From assembly GCA_963708865.1 (NCBI GenBank), contig CAVPUC010000008.1, positions 248,001-312,000 of the forward strand: DNA of 64,000 nucleotides. The letters are read 5' to 3'. Positions 9,849-18,980 of the stretch are shown here, piece after piece. Numbering within the stretch: position 1 is the stretch's first letter; every line of letters starts with the position of its first letter. Source of the stretch: DAIDKA01 sp963708865. Lineage in GTDB: Bacteria > Pseudomonadota > Gammaproteobacteria > Steroidobacterales > Steroidobacteraceae. The notes beneath the pieces are model-generated. The model was not told where the DNA came from, searched no databases, and was given only the letters and a program-made list of their open reading frames with translations. The translations under genes and the position numbers were made by a program.

Positions 9849-11948
9849 GTGTATGGTTGTACGGTGGATGTCCCTGACCTCAAGGCGCCGAGCTGCTACA
9901 TCAACCGTGAACTCTCATTCCTGGAGTTCAACCATCGGGTGCTGGCGCTGGCATTCGATGACACCCTGCCTCTGCTCGAGCGGCTGAAGTTCCTGTGCAT
10001 CTCCTCCGGCAACCTGGATGAATTTTTCGAAATCCGGGTCGCGGGCCTGAAGCACCTGCAGGAGCTGGGCAAGAACCAGCACAGCCCCGATGCGATGTCG
10101 ATTCCCGAACAGCTCGACGGCATCCACACTCGCGCGCAGCACCTGTGTGCCGAGCAATATCGCTGCCTCAACGAAGTGCTGCTGCCGAAGCTGTCGCATG
10201 CCGGCGTGAGCCTGCAGGCACGCTCGGACTGGACGCCCAAGACGCGGCGCTGGCTGGAGAAGTATTTCGCCAATGAGGTCGAACCGGTCTTAAGTCCCCT
10301 GGGCCTGGATCCGGCCCGCCCGTTCCCGCGCATTCAGAACAAGAGCCTGAACTTCATCGTGCATCTGACCGGCAAGGATGCGTTCGGGCGCGACAGCGAG
10401 CTTGCCATCGTCCAGGCGCCGCGCTCCCTGCCGCGGGTCGTGTCACTGCCGGATGAGGCGCCCGGCCAGCCGCGCGGCTTCGTGCTCTTGACGAGCATCG
10501 TCCAGGCCTTCGTGCAGCGGCTGTTCCCCGGCATCGAGGTCAAGGGCTGCTACCAGTTCCGGGTCACCCGCAACAGCGACCTGTTCGTCGATGAGGAAGA
10601 AATCGACGATCTGCGCCGCGCGCTGGAGGGCGAACTCGCCCATCGCCGCTACGGTGCCGCCGTACGCCTGGAGACCGCGCGCGACTGCCCGAAGGACATG
10701 ATCAGTTTTCTGCTGCAGCAGTTCGCGCTGGCGGACGTGGACCTGTATCGCATGCCGGGCCCCGTCAACCTCAACCGTCTGTCGGCCTTGTACGATCTCA
10801 TCCAGCGCCCGGACCTGAAGTACCCGCCGTTCACGCCCGGACTGCCGCGCCGGCTGGCCAGCACCACCGATCTGTATTCGGTGATCCGGCACAAGGATCT
10901 GCTGCTGCATCATCCGTTCCAGAGTTTCGCCCCCGTGATGGACTTCGTGCGCCAGGCCGCGCATGACCCGCAGGTGCTGGCCATCAAGCAGACCCTGTAC
11001 CGCACCGGCCATGACTCCCCGGTCGTGGATGCGCTGGTGGCCGCGGCGCAGGCCGGCAAGGACGTGACCGTCATCGTCGAGCTGCGCGCGCGCTTTGACG
11101 AGGAGGCGAACATCGAGCTGTCCAACCGGCTGCAGGAAGCCGGTGCCCACGTCATGTATGGCGTGGTCGGCTTCAAGACGCACGCCAAACTCACCCTGAT
11201 CGTGCGGCGCGAGCCCGAGGGCATCCGCCGCTACTGCCACCTGGGCACCGGCAACTACCATCCGCGCACGGCGCGCGGCTACACCGATTACGGTCTGTTC
11301 ACGAGCGACCGGGACATCGGTCAGGACGTACACGAGATTTTTCTGCAGCTCACGAGCCTCACCCAGACCCCGAAGCTGGGCCGCCTGCTGCAATCGCCCT
11401 TCACCTTGCACACCGGCATGATCGAGCGCGTGGACCGCGAGGCCGACCACGCCCGCGCCGGCCGACCCGCGCGCGTGATCTGCAAGATGAACGCGCTGGT
11501 GGACCCGCAGACCATCGAGGCGCTGTATCGCGCCTCCGGAGCCGGGGTGAAGGTGGATCTGATCGTGCGCGGAATCTGCGCGCTGCGACCCGGACTGCCG
11601 GGGGTCTCCGAGAACATCACCGTGCGCTCGGTGATCGGCCGCTTCCTCGAGCACTCGCGGGTGTTCTATTTCGAGAATGGCGGGGCGCCCGAGCTGTACT
11701 GCGCCAGCGCCGACTGGATGGAACGGAACTTCTTCCGGCGCGTGGAGGTGGGCTTCCCGGTGCTGCGCGACTCACAGCGTGACCGGATCCTGCGCGACCT
11801 GATGCTCTACCTTGAGGACAATACCCAGGCGTGGCTGTTGCGTCCGGATGGCAGCTACGTGCGCACCGAGCCCGGCACGGATGCGCCGGTGTGTGCGCAG
11901 AAGCAATTGCTGGAACACTACGCGGCCGGGCCCGGCAGTATCGGCTGA
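9849..11948 (+). CDS. ppk1: Polyphosphate kinase 1
   Basis: A 699-aa enzyme that reversibly polymerises the ATP gamma-phosphate into polyphosphate. The N-terminal domain (YINRELSFLEFNHRVL, SSGNLDEFFEIRVAG) and middle domain are followed by two phospholipase D-like halves. The active-site histidines are in VGFKTHAKLTLIVRR and RFLEHSRVFYFENGG; HLGTGNYHPRTARGYTDYG is also family-typical. GTG at 9849 opens the frame, and another GTG at 9864 (VDVPDLKAPS) is an equally possible start. It converges on ppx with only 2 bp between the stops, pairing synthesis and breakdown of polyphosphate. Confidence 0.96.
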   Translation: MYGCTVDVPDLKAPSCYINRELSFLEFNHRVLALAFDDTLPLLERLKFLCISSGNLDEFFEIRVAGLKHLQELGKNQHSPDAMSIPEQLDGIHTRAQHLCAEQYRCLNEVLLPKLSHAGVSLQARSDWTPKTRRWLEKYFANEVEPVLSPLGLDPARPFPRIQNKSLNFIVHLTGKDAFGRDSELAIVQAPRSLPRVVSLPDEAPGQPRGFVLLTSIVQAFVQRLFPGIEVKGCYQFRVTRNSDLFVDEEEIDDLRRALEGELAHRRYGAAVRLETARDCPKDMISFLLQQFALADVDLYRMPGPVNLNRLSALYDLIQRPDLKYPPFTPGLPRRLASTTDLYSVIRHKDLLLHHPFQSFAPVMDFVRQAAHDPQVLAIKQTLYRTGHDSPVVDALVAAAQAGKDVTVIVELRARFDEEANIELSNRLQEAGAHVMYGVVGFKTHAKLTLIVRREPEGIRRYCHLGTGNYHPRTARGYTDYGLFTSDRDIGQDVHEIFLQLTSLTQTPKLGRLLQSPFTLHTGMIERVDREADHARAGRPARVICKMNALVDPQTIEALYRASGAGVKVDLIVRGICALRPGLPGVSENITVRSVIGRFLEHSRVFYFENGGAPELYCASADWMERNFFRRVEVGFPVLRDSQRDRILRDLMLYLEDNTQAWLLRPDGSYVRTEPGTDAPVCAQKQLLEHYAAGPGSIG

Positions 11949-11950
11949 CG

Positions 11951-13465
11951 TTACGCGCGTGAGGTACTGAACACCCGCAGGCGAAAGCCGTGTGGCTTCA
12001 GATGATCGATCTCCTGCTGCAGGTCCGCGGTGGTCAGCGGATGTTCGCGCAGCCAGCGCGCCGGAAACTTTATCTCCAGGCTGCGCGGTTTGGCGGTGAG
12101 CTGGATATCCGGCAAGGCGGCCGGACTGCGCCCGCGATGCAGCAGCACGGCCAGCCGCAACAACACGATGAGATAGACCGCGCTGCGGTCCCACGGCGGC
12201 ACCAGCTCCTCGAGACCCTCCAGCGTCAGCTTGCGCCGGTGGCCGCCGATCAGTCGCGCCAGCAGCCGCTGCTCCTCGCGCGAGAATCCCGGCATATCCG
12301 CGTTCTCGGTCAGATAGGCACCGTGGCGGTGGTAGCCGTTGTGCGAAACGTCGAGCCCCATCTCATGCAGACGCGAGGCCCATTTCAGGCCCAGGTCCGC
12401 GAGCGGATCGGTGAGCTTCCACGCATCGCGGGTGGCGCTCAGGAATTCGAGCGCCGTGGCTTCGACGCGCTCGGCCTGCGCGAAATCCACGTGATAGCGC
12501 CGTTGCATCGCGCGGACCGTGCGCTCACGGGCGTCCTCATCGGTGAGTCGCCCGACCATGTCGTACAACAGTCCCTCGCGCATCGCGCCATCGGCGATGC
12601 GCAGCTCGCTGATCTCCAGCACGCTCAGGACTTCCATCAGGATCGCAAGGCCGCCGGGAAACACCGGCCGCCGATCCTCGGTCAAGGTCGAAAGCTTCAG
12701 CTCCCGCACATGGCCGGCTTCACCGATGTAGCGCAGCACCTTCTCAAGCCCCGCCACCGTGATGCCCTTCGCCGCCGGATCCAGTTCCCGCACCACATCG
12801 CCGATGGCGCGCACCGTGCCGGAGCTGCCGTACGAGGTCTGCCAGCCGCGGCGCCGATACGCCGCCTGGATGGGCTCGAGTTCCAGGCGCGCCGCCACCC
12901 GAGCGCTGTTCAGCCGCTTCAACGACAGTTTGCCGTCGCTGAAGAAGCGCTCGCTCAAGGACACGCAGCCCATCTGCAGGCTCTCCAGTTCCAGCGGCTC
13001 GTTGCCCTCGCCGATGATGAGCTCGGTGCTGCCGCCGCCGATGTCGCAGACCAGGCGGCGGCCGGGCTCGCTGGGCACGGTGTGCGCGACGCCAGAATAG
13101 ATGAGACGCGCCTCTTCCATGCCGGAGATGATCTCGATCGGGTGGCCCAGCGCCTCGCGGGCGCGCTCGAGGAAGGCCTGCTTGCGTCGTGCGCGCCTGA
13201 GCGCATTGGTGCCGACCACGCGCACGCTGTCGGCATGCATGTCGCGCAGCCGCTGGCCGAAGCGTTCCAGACAGGCCAAGGCGCGCGCGGCGACATCCTT
13301 GTCGATGCGGCCGTTTTCCTCCACGCCCGCGCCCAGGCGCACCATCTCGCGCAGCCGATCCATGATGACGATCTGGCCGTGTATGTAGCGCGCCACGACC
13401 ATGTGGAAACTGTTGGATCCCAGGTCGACGGCGGCAAGGATGTCAGGAACCGGATTGGCGGCCAT
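11951..13465 (-). CDS. ppx: Exopolyphosphatase / guanosine pentaphosphatase family
   Basis: A 504-aa ASKHA-fold phosphatase that removes terminal phosphates from polyphosphate, and in some relatives converts pppGpp to ppGpp. The N-terminal phosphate loop AAVDLGSNSFHMVVARY and the second loop CDIGGGSTELIIGEG are intact, with the conserved acid in SGMEEARLIYSG. The C-terminal half has HD-like helices (YHRHGAYLTEN, LIGGHRRKL). ATG at 13465 (MAANPVPD) is chosen because the sequence upstream does not resemble the family. It converges with ppk1. Confidence 0.94.
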   Translation of the reverse strand: MAANPVPDILAAVDLGSNSFHMVVARYIHGQIVIMDRLREMVRLGAGVEENGRIDKDVAARALACLERFGQRLRDMHADSVRVVGTNALRRARRKQAFLERAREALGHPIEIISGMEEARLIYSGVAHTVPSEPGRRLVCDIGGGSTELIIGEGNEPLELESLQMGCVSLSERFFSDGKLSLKRLNSARVAARLELEPIQAAYRRRGWQTSYGSSGTVRAIGDVVRELDPAAKGITVAGLEKVLRYIGEAGHVRELKLSTLTEDRRPVFPGGLAILMEVLSVLEISELRIADGAMREGLLYDMVGRLTDEDARERTVRAMQRRYHVDFAQAERVEATALEFLSATRDAWKLTDPLADLGLKWASRLHEMGLDVSHNGYHRHGAYLTENADMPGFSREEQRLLARLIGGHRRKLTLEGLEELVPPWDRSAVYLIVLLRLAVLLHRGRSPAALPDIQLTAKPRSLEIKFPARWLREHPLTTADLQQEIDHLKPHGFRLRVFSTSRA

Positions 13466-13533
13466 GCGCGATCGCGGCAGAGAAAGGAAGGTTGAGGGGA
13501 CCGCAGCCTGTGCCAGTTGCGGTCGTGCGGCCA

Positions 13534-13902
13534 TCAGGCCGTGAACGAGGATCCACACCCGCAGGTGGTGGTGGCGTTCGGATTGCGGATGACGAACTGG
13601 GCACCGTCCAGCCCTTCGCGGTAATCGATCTCGGCGCCCATCAGGTATTGCACGCTCATCGGATCCACCAGCAGCCGCACACCCTGGTTCTCGACACACA
13701 GATCCCCGTCCTGCAGGGTCTCATCGAACTCGAACCCGTAACTCAAGCCGGAACAGCCGCCGCCCTGCACGTAGACACGCAGCATCAGCTTCGGATTCGA
13801 CTCAGCGCGGATCAGATCGCCGACCTTGCGGGCCGCCGCGTCGGTGAAAATCAACGCATCCGGCGCCGGCGCATCGGTCAGGGTCTCGGGCGAAGCACTC
13901 AT
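13534..13902 (-). CDS. erpA: Iron-sulfur cluster insertion protein ErpA
   Basis: A 122-aa A-type Fe-S carrier that hands clusters to apoproteins, including isoprenoid-pathway enzymes in E. coli. The three ligand cysteines are visible in GGGCSGLSYGF and TTCGCGSSF. The core starts IFTDAAARKVGDLI. ATG at 13902 (MSASPETLTDAP) has AGGAC at a suitable distance and gives family length; the longer frame upstream is not needed. A promoter candidate lies just upstream. Confidence 0.93.
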   Translation of the reverse strand: MSASPETLTDAPAPDALIFTDAAARKVGDLIRAESNPKLMLRVYVQGGGCSGLSYGFEFDETLQDGDLCVENQGVRLLVDPMSVQYLMGAEIDYREGLDGAQFVIRNPNATTTCGCGSSFTA

Positions 13903-13950
13903 CGGAATATGTCCTGCAGCGGCAATGGCAACAGATATGGGTACCCGTAC

Positions 13951-13978
13951 AGTGTATGCCAAGGGGCCGCTGATACAA
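13951..13978 (-). promoter_or_regulatory. Possible sigma70 promoter for erpA
   Basis: The minus strand has TTGTAT (13978-13973) and TACACT (13956-13951) with 16-bp spacing, about 50 bp before the erpA start and just after the bactofilin stop. Assigned by eye from the hexamers only. Confidence 0.4.
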
Positions 13979-13980
13979 AA

Positions 13981-14361
13981 TCAGCCCCTGATCGGCCCTC
14001 CTGCGGGCTGTACCTGGACCAGGGTGCCCGTGATCTGCGCCCCGGCCGACGATTCGATCATGCCGTACTGGATATTGCCGACCACGCGCGCGTTGGGGCC
14101 AAGCGCCACCTTGCCGGTGGCCTGAACGTTGCCGCGGACCACGCCGTTGACCACCACATGGGTCGCGACCACATCGCCTTCGATGACGCCGCTGTCGCTG
14201 AGCGAGACGGTGGACTCACCGGCGCCGTAGGCGCAAACACCCCCGAACACATGGCCTTCGATATGCAGGCCCCCGGAGAAATCGACATCGCCGTGAACAC
14301 GCGCGGTGGCTCCAATCAGAATGTCGATGCGCGTCTGCGGCCGCGGCTCACGGTTGAACAT
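13981..14361 (-). CDS. Bactofilin (polymer-forming cytoskeletal protein)
   Basis: A 126-aa protein of the DUF583 bactofilin family, which self-assembles into filaments that organise cell shape or polar processes. The central beta-helix repeats are visible: IGATARVHGDVDFSGGLHIEGHVFGGV, then GVIEGDVVATHVVVNGVVRGNV, then GKVALGPNARVVGNIQYG. Short charged N-terminal and Pro/Gly C-terminal tails flank the core. ATG at 14361 is preceded by GGAGGG at ideal distance, which fixes the start. It overlaps the upstream membrane-protein gene by 14 bp, so the two are probably co-transcribed with rppH. Confidence 0.88.
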   Translation of the reverse strand: MFNREPRPQTRIDILIGATARVHGDVDFSGGLHIEGHVFGGVCAYGAGESTVSLSDSGVIEGDVVATHVVVNGVVRGNVQATGKVALGPNARVVGNIQYGMIESSAGAQITGTLVQVQPAGGPIRG

Positions 14362-15064
14362 CGACCCTCCAGGGAAAACTCTGCGTGGCCGCGGCGGCAT
14401 TGCTGCGGCTGTCGCGCAGTGTGACCTGCACGCTCGCCGGATGAAACCCGTCCGGCAGCACAATCTGGTAATCGACGGCCTGGTAATAGCGAAAGCTCAC
14501 CGCGCCATTGGCCGCGCCGCCTTCGGCATCGACCATCGCGGCCGCGCCGTGCAGTTCGCCCACGATCCGCACACTCACATCGCCGCTCGCCGTGGCATCG
14601 GGCTTGCCGCCCTGCATGAGCGTCATGCGGGCCACGAAGTGATTCGCCGTATCGCCCGCCAGGATGCGCAGCTGCTGCACCTGCAACGAGGTGCCACTGG
14701 AGGTGGGTGCGATCACGCCTCGATACACGGCGAGGTCCTGGCGGTCGCGATCCAGCTGCGCCTGCAGCGCCGCCATCTCCTGGGCGACTTCCTGGTGCTC
14801 GCGCGCCGCGCCGGCCTGCAGCGTCTGCAGCTGCGCCGTCTGCGCATGCAGATTCTGGATCTGGCCCTGCAATCCGACAATGACCTGCTGCAGGTCGCGG
14901 CGCTGTTGGCTCGCGCTCGCGCGATCAAAGCCGGCGCTGTAGCGACCAAACTCAAACACGACGTACAGGGCAAACAGGCCGATCAGCAGTGTCGCGATCC
15001 GCAGCGCGAGCGTGCGCCTCGGCGTATGACGACGGATGATGAATTTGCCTGAAGTTTCGGCCAT
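14348..15064 (-). CDS. DUF6776-like membrane protein with coiled coil
   Basis: A 238-aa protein with a basic N-terminus, one membrane segment near residues 22-42 (LRIATLLIGLFALYVVF), then a Gln-rich coiled coil near 55-110. A beta-rich C-terminal domain of about 110 residues (VQQLRILAGDTANHFVARMTL...DGFHPASVQVTLRDS) follows. This architecture matches the uncharacterised DUF6776 family often found beside bactofilin genes. Its biochemical role is unknown. Position between rppH and the bactofilin, with overlap, suggests an envelope or cytoskeletal partner; this is inference. Confidence 0.75.
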   Translation of the reverse strand: MAETSGKFIIRRHTPRRTLALRIATLLIGLFALYVVFEFGRYSAGFDRASASQQRRDLQQVIVGLQGQIQNLHAQTAQLQTLQAGAAREHQEVAQEMAALQAQLDRDRQDLAVYRGVIAPTSSGTSLQVQQLRILAGDTANHFVARMTLMQGGKPDATASGDVSVRIVGELHGAAAMVDAEGGAANGAVSFRYYQAVDYQIVLPDGFHPASVQVTLRDSRSNAAAATQSFPWRVDVQP

Positions 15065-15070
15065 GGAGTA

Positions 15071-15604
15071 CTAGCCGCCCGCGGTGGCCTCATCCCACCA
15101 GGCCGGCAGCGGCGGCGGCCCCTGCGGAAACGCCAGCGCCGCAAGCTCGTTCAGCATCTGCACGTAGACCGGACGTTTGAAGAAAATCACCTCGCGCACC
15201 GGCTCCCACCAGCCTGCCCAGCGCCACCGGTCAAACTCCGGTTCAGCGGTGGCGGTGAACGCGAACTTCGCGGCACCTTGCCGCAGCCGCAGCAGGAACC
15301 AGCGCTGCTTCTGGCCGATGCACAGCGGCAACTGCTCGCGGCGCACGAAGCGGGCGGGCAGCCGATAGCGGATCCAGTCCCGGGTCGCACCGATGAGTTC
15401 CACGTCCTCGGCAGTGAGACCGATCTCCTCATGGAGCTCGCGAAACAGCGACTCCTCGGGCGCCTCGCCGGTCTGCATGCCGCCTTGCGGAAACTGCCAG
15501 CCGCCGCCGCGCGCCCGGCGGCCCAGGAACACCGATCCGTCGCCGCGCATCAGGACGATGCCGACGTTTGCGCGGAAGCCTTCAGTGTCGATGACGTCAC
15601 TCAT
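15071..15604 (-). CDS. rppH: RNA pyrophosphohydrolase (Nudix)
   Basis: A 177-aa RppH-type Nudix hydrolase that removes pyrophosphate from 5' triphosphorylated mRNA to start decay. The Nudix box GX5EX7REUXEEXGU is complete (GEAPEESLFRELHEEIGL, preceded by WQFPQGGMQ). The N-terminus GFRANVGIVLMRGDGSVFLGRR and later WIRYRLPARFVR fit RppH rather than other Nudix proteins. It is divergent from the btuC-like gene. Confidence 0.92.
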   Translation of the reverse strand: MSDVIDTEGFRANVGIVLMRGDGSVFLGRRARGGGWQFPQGGMQTGEAPEESLFRELHEEIGLTAEDVELIGATRDWIRYRLPARFVRREQLPLCIGQKQRWFLLRLRQGAAKFAFTATAEPEFDRWRWAGWWEPVREVIFFKRPVYVQMLNELAALAFPQGPPPLPAWWDEATAGG

Positions 15605-15652
15605 GCCGTTTCACACTGAAGTCTGCCACAATGACAGCTCACTGAGGTACGA

Positions 15653-16630
15653 ATGGCCGGCTCCGCAAACATCAGGCTGCGTGCGACAGCCTTGGCAATC
15701 GCTGCGGCCTTGGTTCTTGCACTGTCGCTGATTTGCGGCAACACGCTGTCCACTCCAGCGCAGGTACTGCATGCACTGGCTGGCGGCGGTGATCCACTGA
15801 CGCGCGCCGTCATTCTCGAACTGCGGCTGCCGCGACTGCTGAACGCCTTGGGGGTGGGGAGCCTCCTCGCCCTGACCGGTGTGGCGCTGCAGGCGTTGTT
15901 CCGCAACCCGCTGGCCGATCCCTACATCCTGGGTGTCTCCGGCGGCGCCGCCTTCGGCGCCATCTGTGCCATGGCCGCGGGGCTCGCCGCGCTCGCCGTG
16001 CAGGGGGCCGCCGCGGCCGGGGCGCTACTGACCCTGGTGCTGGTGTGGGCGTTGGCCCGCCAGGCGGGTGCCACCCGCGTACTGCTCACCGGAGTCGCCG
16101 TCGCCAGCGTCTGCGGTGCGCTCGTGACCCTGGTGCTGACCAGTGCCGATGAAAGCCGGGTGCGCAGCATGGTGTTTTGGCTCGCGGGAGATCTGTCCTG
16201 GGATACCCATCCGGCACTGGGTCTGGGGGTTGCGGCCGGCGCGCTGGCCGGGGCGCTGCTCCTGGCGCGGCCGCTGAACGTGCTCGCGGCCGGTGATCTG
16301 CGCGCACGCAGCGTGGGCCTCGATGTAGCCGTGTGGCGTGCGCTGGTCTACGGCATTGCCGCGGTGCTGACCGCCATCGCGGTCGTCAGTGCGGGCACCA
16401 TCGGCTTTGTGGGACTGATCACCCCGCACTTTGCGCGACTGCTGTTTCGCACGCACGATCACCGCATCATCGCGCCCGCCGCCGCGGTGCTGGGCGGCAC
16501 GCTGCTGGCGCTCGCCGACCTGGTCGCGCGCACCGTCGCGGCGCCACGTCAGTTGCCGGTCGGGGCCATCATGGCGGTGGTCGGCACGCCGCTGTTCCTG
16601 GTGCTGCTGCGCCAGCTGCGCGCCCGGTAA
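15653..16630 (+). CDS. btuC: FecCD-family ABC permease, probably vitamin B12 (BtuC-like)
   Basis: A 325-aa inner-membrane permease with about nine to ten hydrophobic helices. Family signatures are RLPRLLNALGVGSLLALTGVALQALFRNPLADPYILGVSGGAAFG and GFVGLITPHFARLLF. FecCD permeases import cobalamin or iron complexes. B12 is favoured because a matching ATPase, a cobalamin adenosyltransferase and a B12-dependent ribonucleotide reductase are in the same window. A siderophore or haem substrate remains possible. No periplasmic binding protein is encoded nearby, and no cobalamin riboswitch is visible in the 48 bp upstream. Confidence 0.8.
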   Translation: MAGSANIRLRATALAIAAALVLALSLICGNTLSTPAQVLHALAGGGDPLTRAVILELRLPRLLNALGVGSLLALTGVALQALFRNPLADPYILGVSGGAAFGAICAMAAGLAALAVQGAAAAGALLTLVLVWALARQAGATRVLLTGVAVASVCGALVTLVLTSADESRVRSMVFWLAGDLSWDTHPALGLGVAAGALAGALLLARPLNVLAAGDLRARSVGLDVAVWRALVYGIAAVLTAIAVVSAGTIGFVGLITPHFARLLFRTHDHRIIAPAAAVLGGTLLALADLVARTVAAPRQLPVGAIMAVVGTPLFLVLLRQLRAR

Positions 16631-16650
16631 CGCGCCGGCGGGCCGCCGCT

Positions 16651-17763
16651 TCAGGTGACGACGGTGGCCGACACGGTCACGCAGTTGCGCCCGGCGGCCT
16701 TCGATTTATAAAGCGCCGCATCCGCCTCGGCCACCAGCCGCTCCCCCAGCACCTTCAGATCGCGCGTGGTGGTCTCCGGCGCCGCGAGCGCCACGCCAAT
16801 CGACAAGGTGATCGTGGCGGTCACGCCCGCGGCCACCGGTATCAGCGTGCCGCTGACGCTTTGGAGTATGCGGCGCGCCAGCGCCTCCGCATCGCGCACC
16901 TGACCGCCGGGCAGCACGATGGCGAACTCATCGCCGCCGAAGCGTGCGCCGGTGTCGCTCATGCGGATCTGCGAGTCGATGCGCCGGGCGACCTCGCGCA
17001 GCAGTGAATCCCCCGCCAGGTGGCCGTGGGCGTCATTGAGGCGTTTGAAATGATCAACGTCGATCATGAGGCAGGCGACCGTCGCCTTGTCTCGCTGCGC
17101 GCGGGCCAGCTCCTCGCGCAAGCGCGCCTGCATGTAGCGGCGGTTGTGAAATCCGGTCAGAAAATCAGTGAGCCCGCTGCGCACCAGGCGGGCGCGATTG
17201 ACGGCATTCTCCAGACAGATCGCCGCGATGATGCCCAGATGCTCCATGTAGTCGCTGGCCAGGCCCGGCGTAAAGCGTCCGACATCGCGCGACCCGAACA
17301 CCAGCACCCCATCGAGCTGCTCGCCACGGCGCAGCGGCACAAGCGCGATGCTGGCAACCAGCCGCGACTGCAGCAGCAGTACCGCATGCTCGGCTTCCAG
17401 AAACGGCCCAAACCAGGGGCGTTCCAGATTGGCCAGCTGCGGCGCCAGCGACGACAGCGAGTCCACGAACAACACCCCGCGCGCACCGGATGAGGCCGGT
17501 TCGCCGATCAGCAGGTGGCGCATTTCATGCTGCGGGTCATGCAGCACCAGCGACACGGCATCCAGATGGAACGACTTGCGCAGTCCCGACTGCAGCAGAT
17601 CGATGAGCTGCGACAGCGAGTTCGCCCCGAGCAGCGCCAGCTCCCGCTCCTGGGTCTTGCGCCGCACGTCATCGTTGCGTGCGGCAGCCGCGGTCAGTTC
17701 CACCAGCCGCGCGGTCAGTTCGCGATTTTCGCGCTGCAGCGTTGCCAGCCGCTCGGCGGACAT
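16651..17763 (-). CDS. Diguanylate cyclase with GAF-like sensor domain
   Basis: A 370-aa protein: an N-terminal coiled coil (residues 1-40), a GAF/DUF484-like domain (about 45-190) and a C-terminal GGDEF domain (about 200-365). The active site ARFGGDEFAIVLPG is intact. An RMSD tetrapeptide five residues upstream is an intact I-site, so product inhibition by cyclic di-GMP is expected. No EAL domain and no membrane segment, so a cytoplasmic enzyme. It lies 5 bp after tyrA on the same strand and may be cotranscribed. The signal is unknown. Confidence 0.9.
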   Translation of the reverse strand: MSAERLATLQRENRELTARLVELTAAAARNDDVRRKTQERELALLGANSLSQLIDLLQSGLRKSFHLDAVSLVLHDPQHEMRHLLIGEPASSGARGVLFVDSLSSLAPQLANLERPWFGPFLEAEHAVLLLQSRLVASIALVPLRRGEQLDGVLVFGSRDVGRFTPGLASDYMEHLGIIAAICLENAVNRARLVRSGLTDFLTGFHNRRYMQARLREELARAQRDKATVACLMIDVDHFKRLNDAHGHLAGDSLLREVARRIDSQIRMSDTGARFGGDEFAIVLPGGQVRDAEALARRILQSVSGTLIPVAAGVTATITLSIGVALAAPETTTRDLKVLGERLVAEADAALYKSKAAGRNCVTVSATVVT

Positions 17764-17768
17764 CGGTT

Positions 17769-18896
17769 TTACGCCCTCCGCTCGGTGACGCTGCGACGAT
17801 CTTCCAGGTATTCACGACCGCGGTTCATGAGCGCGACGAACGCATCGTGATCCTGGGACAACACGGCCGTGCGGATGCTCTCCACCGCTTTCGCCAAGGC
17901 CTCGAGCGGCTCGGCGCCAAAATCGTTGAGACTCTGGATTTCATAATAAAGCTCCGGGCTCTCCTGCGCCACGCGCGTCGCCACATCGAGCTGCGAATCG
18001 AAGGTGGTGCTCGACATCTCCGCAAGCCGCGGCGCCGCCTCGCCGCTGTTGGCCAGCACCGTGAAGAAGGCAATGTTGAGCGCGTGCGATAGCCCCAGGA
18101 TATAGGCGGTCAGACGGTCATGCTCATCGAGGCTCGTCACCACCTGTTCCACCATGGTGGGGGCGAACAGATCCCGGACCTTCTGCAGCGCCACGGGACA
18201 GCCCAGATCGACGAACACGACATGCCGTCCCGAGAGCAGCTCGGTATCCGGCCCGAACATCGGGTGGATCGAGGTCACCTGGCAGCCATGCGCTTTGAGT
18301 GCCTGCAGCCCGGCGCGCAGGGGCGACTTCAGCGAGCCCACGTCAAAGACGATACCGGGCGGCCGCAGCAATGCGAGCTCGCGCAGAATGCCGCCGGTCG
18401 CACCCAGCGGCGTCGCCACCACGATGTAGTCGTAGCCGGTCAGATCGGCGATGTGCCAGTCGGCGATGAGCGCCGATCCCGGCGGGCCGCCGGCGGTGTC
18501 GGCTACGTCCACCGTAAAACCCTGCGAGGCCAGGAAATCAACAAACCAGCGGCCCATCTTGCCGCCGCCGCCGATCACCAGCGCGCGGTGCCCGGAACCG
18601 GTGCCCTTGGCCGCGACGCTGATCTGCTCCTGGGTCGCGAGGGAGGAGCGGATGAGCATGCGCATCAGGTTCTCGGCCAGGTCCTGCGAGACGCCAAGCT
18701 CGGCGGCGGCCTTGCGCGCCCCCACAATCACCGTCCGTTCCCGCTGGTAATCCCGGGTCGGATAACCGGTCTCGCGCTTGACGCGCGCCACTTCGCGGCT
18801 GACGCGCTGACGCTCGGCGATCAGGGTCAAAAGCTGGCGGTCGAGGTCGTTCAGACCGCGGCGCAGTTCATCGAGCGTGATATCTGTTCGGGTCAT
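17769..18896 (-). CDS. tyrA: Chorismate mutase / prephenate dehydrogenase
   Basis: A 375-aa bifunctional enzyme for tyrosine synthesis. Residues 1-95 form an AroQ-type chorismate mutase (LDELRRGLNDLDRQLLTLIAERQRVSREVARVK). Residues ~105-360 form the NAD-dependent prephenate dehydrogenase with VIGGGGKMGRWFVDFLASQG and SIHPMFGPDTELLSGRHV. The length matches E. coli TyrA. ATG at 18896 is the best family match. The nearest strong AGGAG lies about 20 nt further upstream, so the start is not certain. It is divergent from pdxH. Confidence 0.92.
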   Translation of the reverse strand: MTRTDITLDELRRGLNDLDRQLLTLIAERQRVSREVARVKRETGYPTRDYQRERTVIVGARKAAAELGVSQDLAENLMRMLIRSSLATQEQISVAAKGTGSGHRALVIGGGGKMGRWFVDFLASQGFTVDVADTAGGPPGSALIADWHIADLTGYDYIVVATPLGATGGILRELALLRPPGIVFDVGSLKSPLRAGLQALKAHGCQVTSIHPMFGPDTELLSGRHVVFVDLGCPVALQKVRDLFAPTMVEQVVTSLDEHDRLTAYILGLSHALNIAFFTVLANSGEAAPRLAEMSSTTFDSQLDVATRVAQESPELYYEIQSLNDFGAEPLEALAKAVESIRTAVLSQDHDAFVALMNRGREYLEDRRSVTERRA

Positions 18897-18980
18897 GGTC
18901 TGGCTCAGGTTTCCGGACTCCTCTTTTACGGGTGCGGCGCAGGCGCTGCAAGCGTCTCGCGGACGGCTTACCATTGGCCC

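Noticed and set aside
11990..13495. 501-aa plus-strand frame opposite ppx, and similar long frames opposite ppk1, chpA, htpG and bioA
   Set aside because: The complementary frame carries the conserved enzyme; these are antisense shadows.
15605..15652. Cobalamin riboswitch upstream of the btuC-like gene
   Set aside because: Only 48 bp separate it from rppH, too short for the element, and no B12-box sequence is visible.
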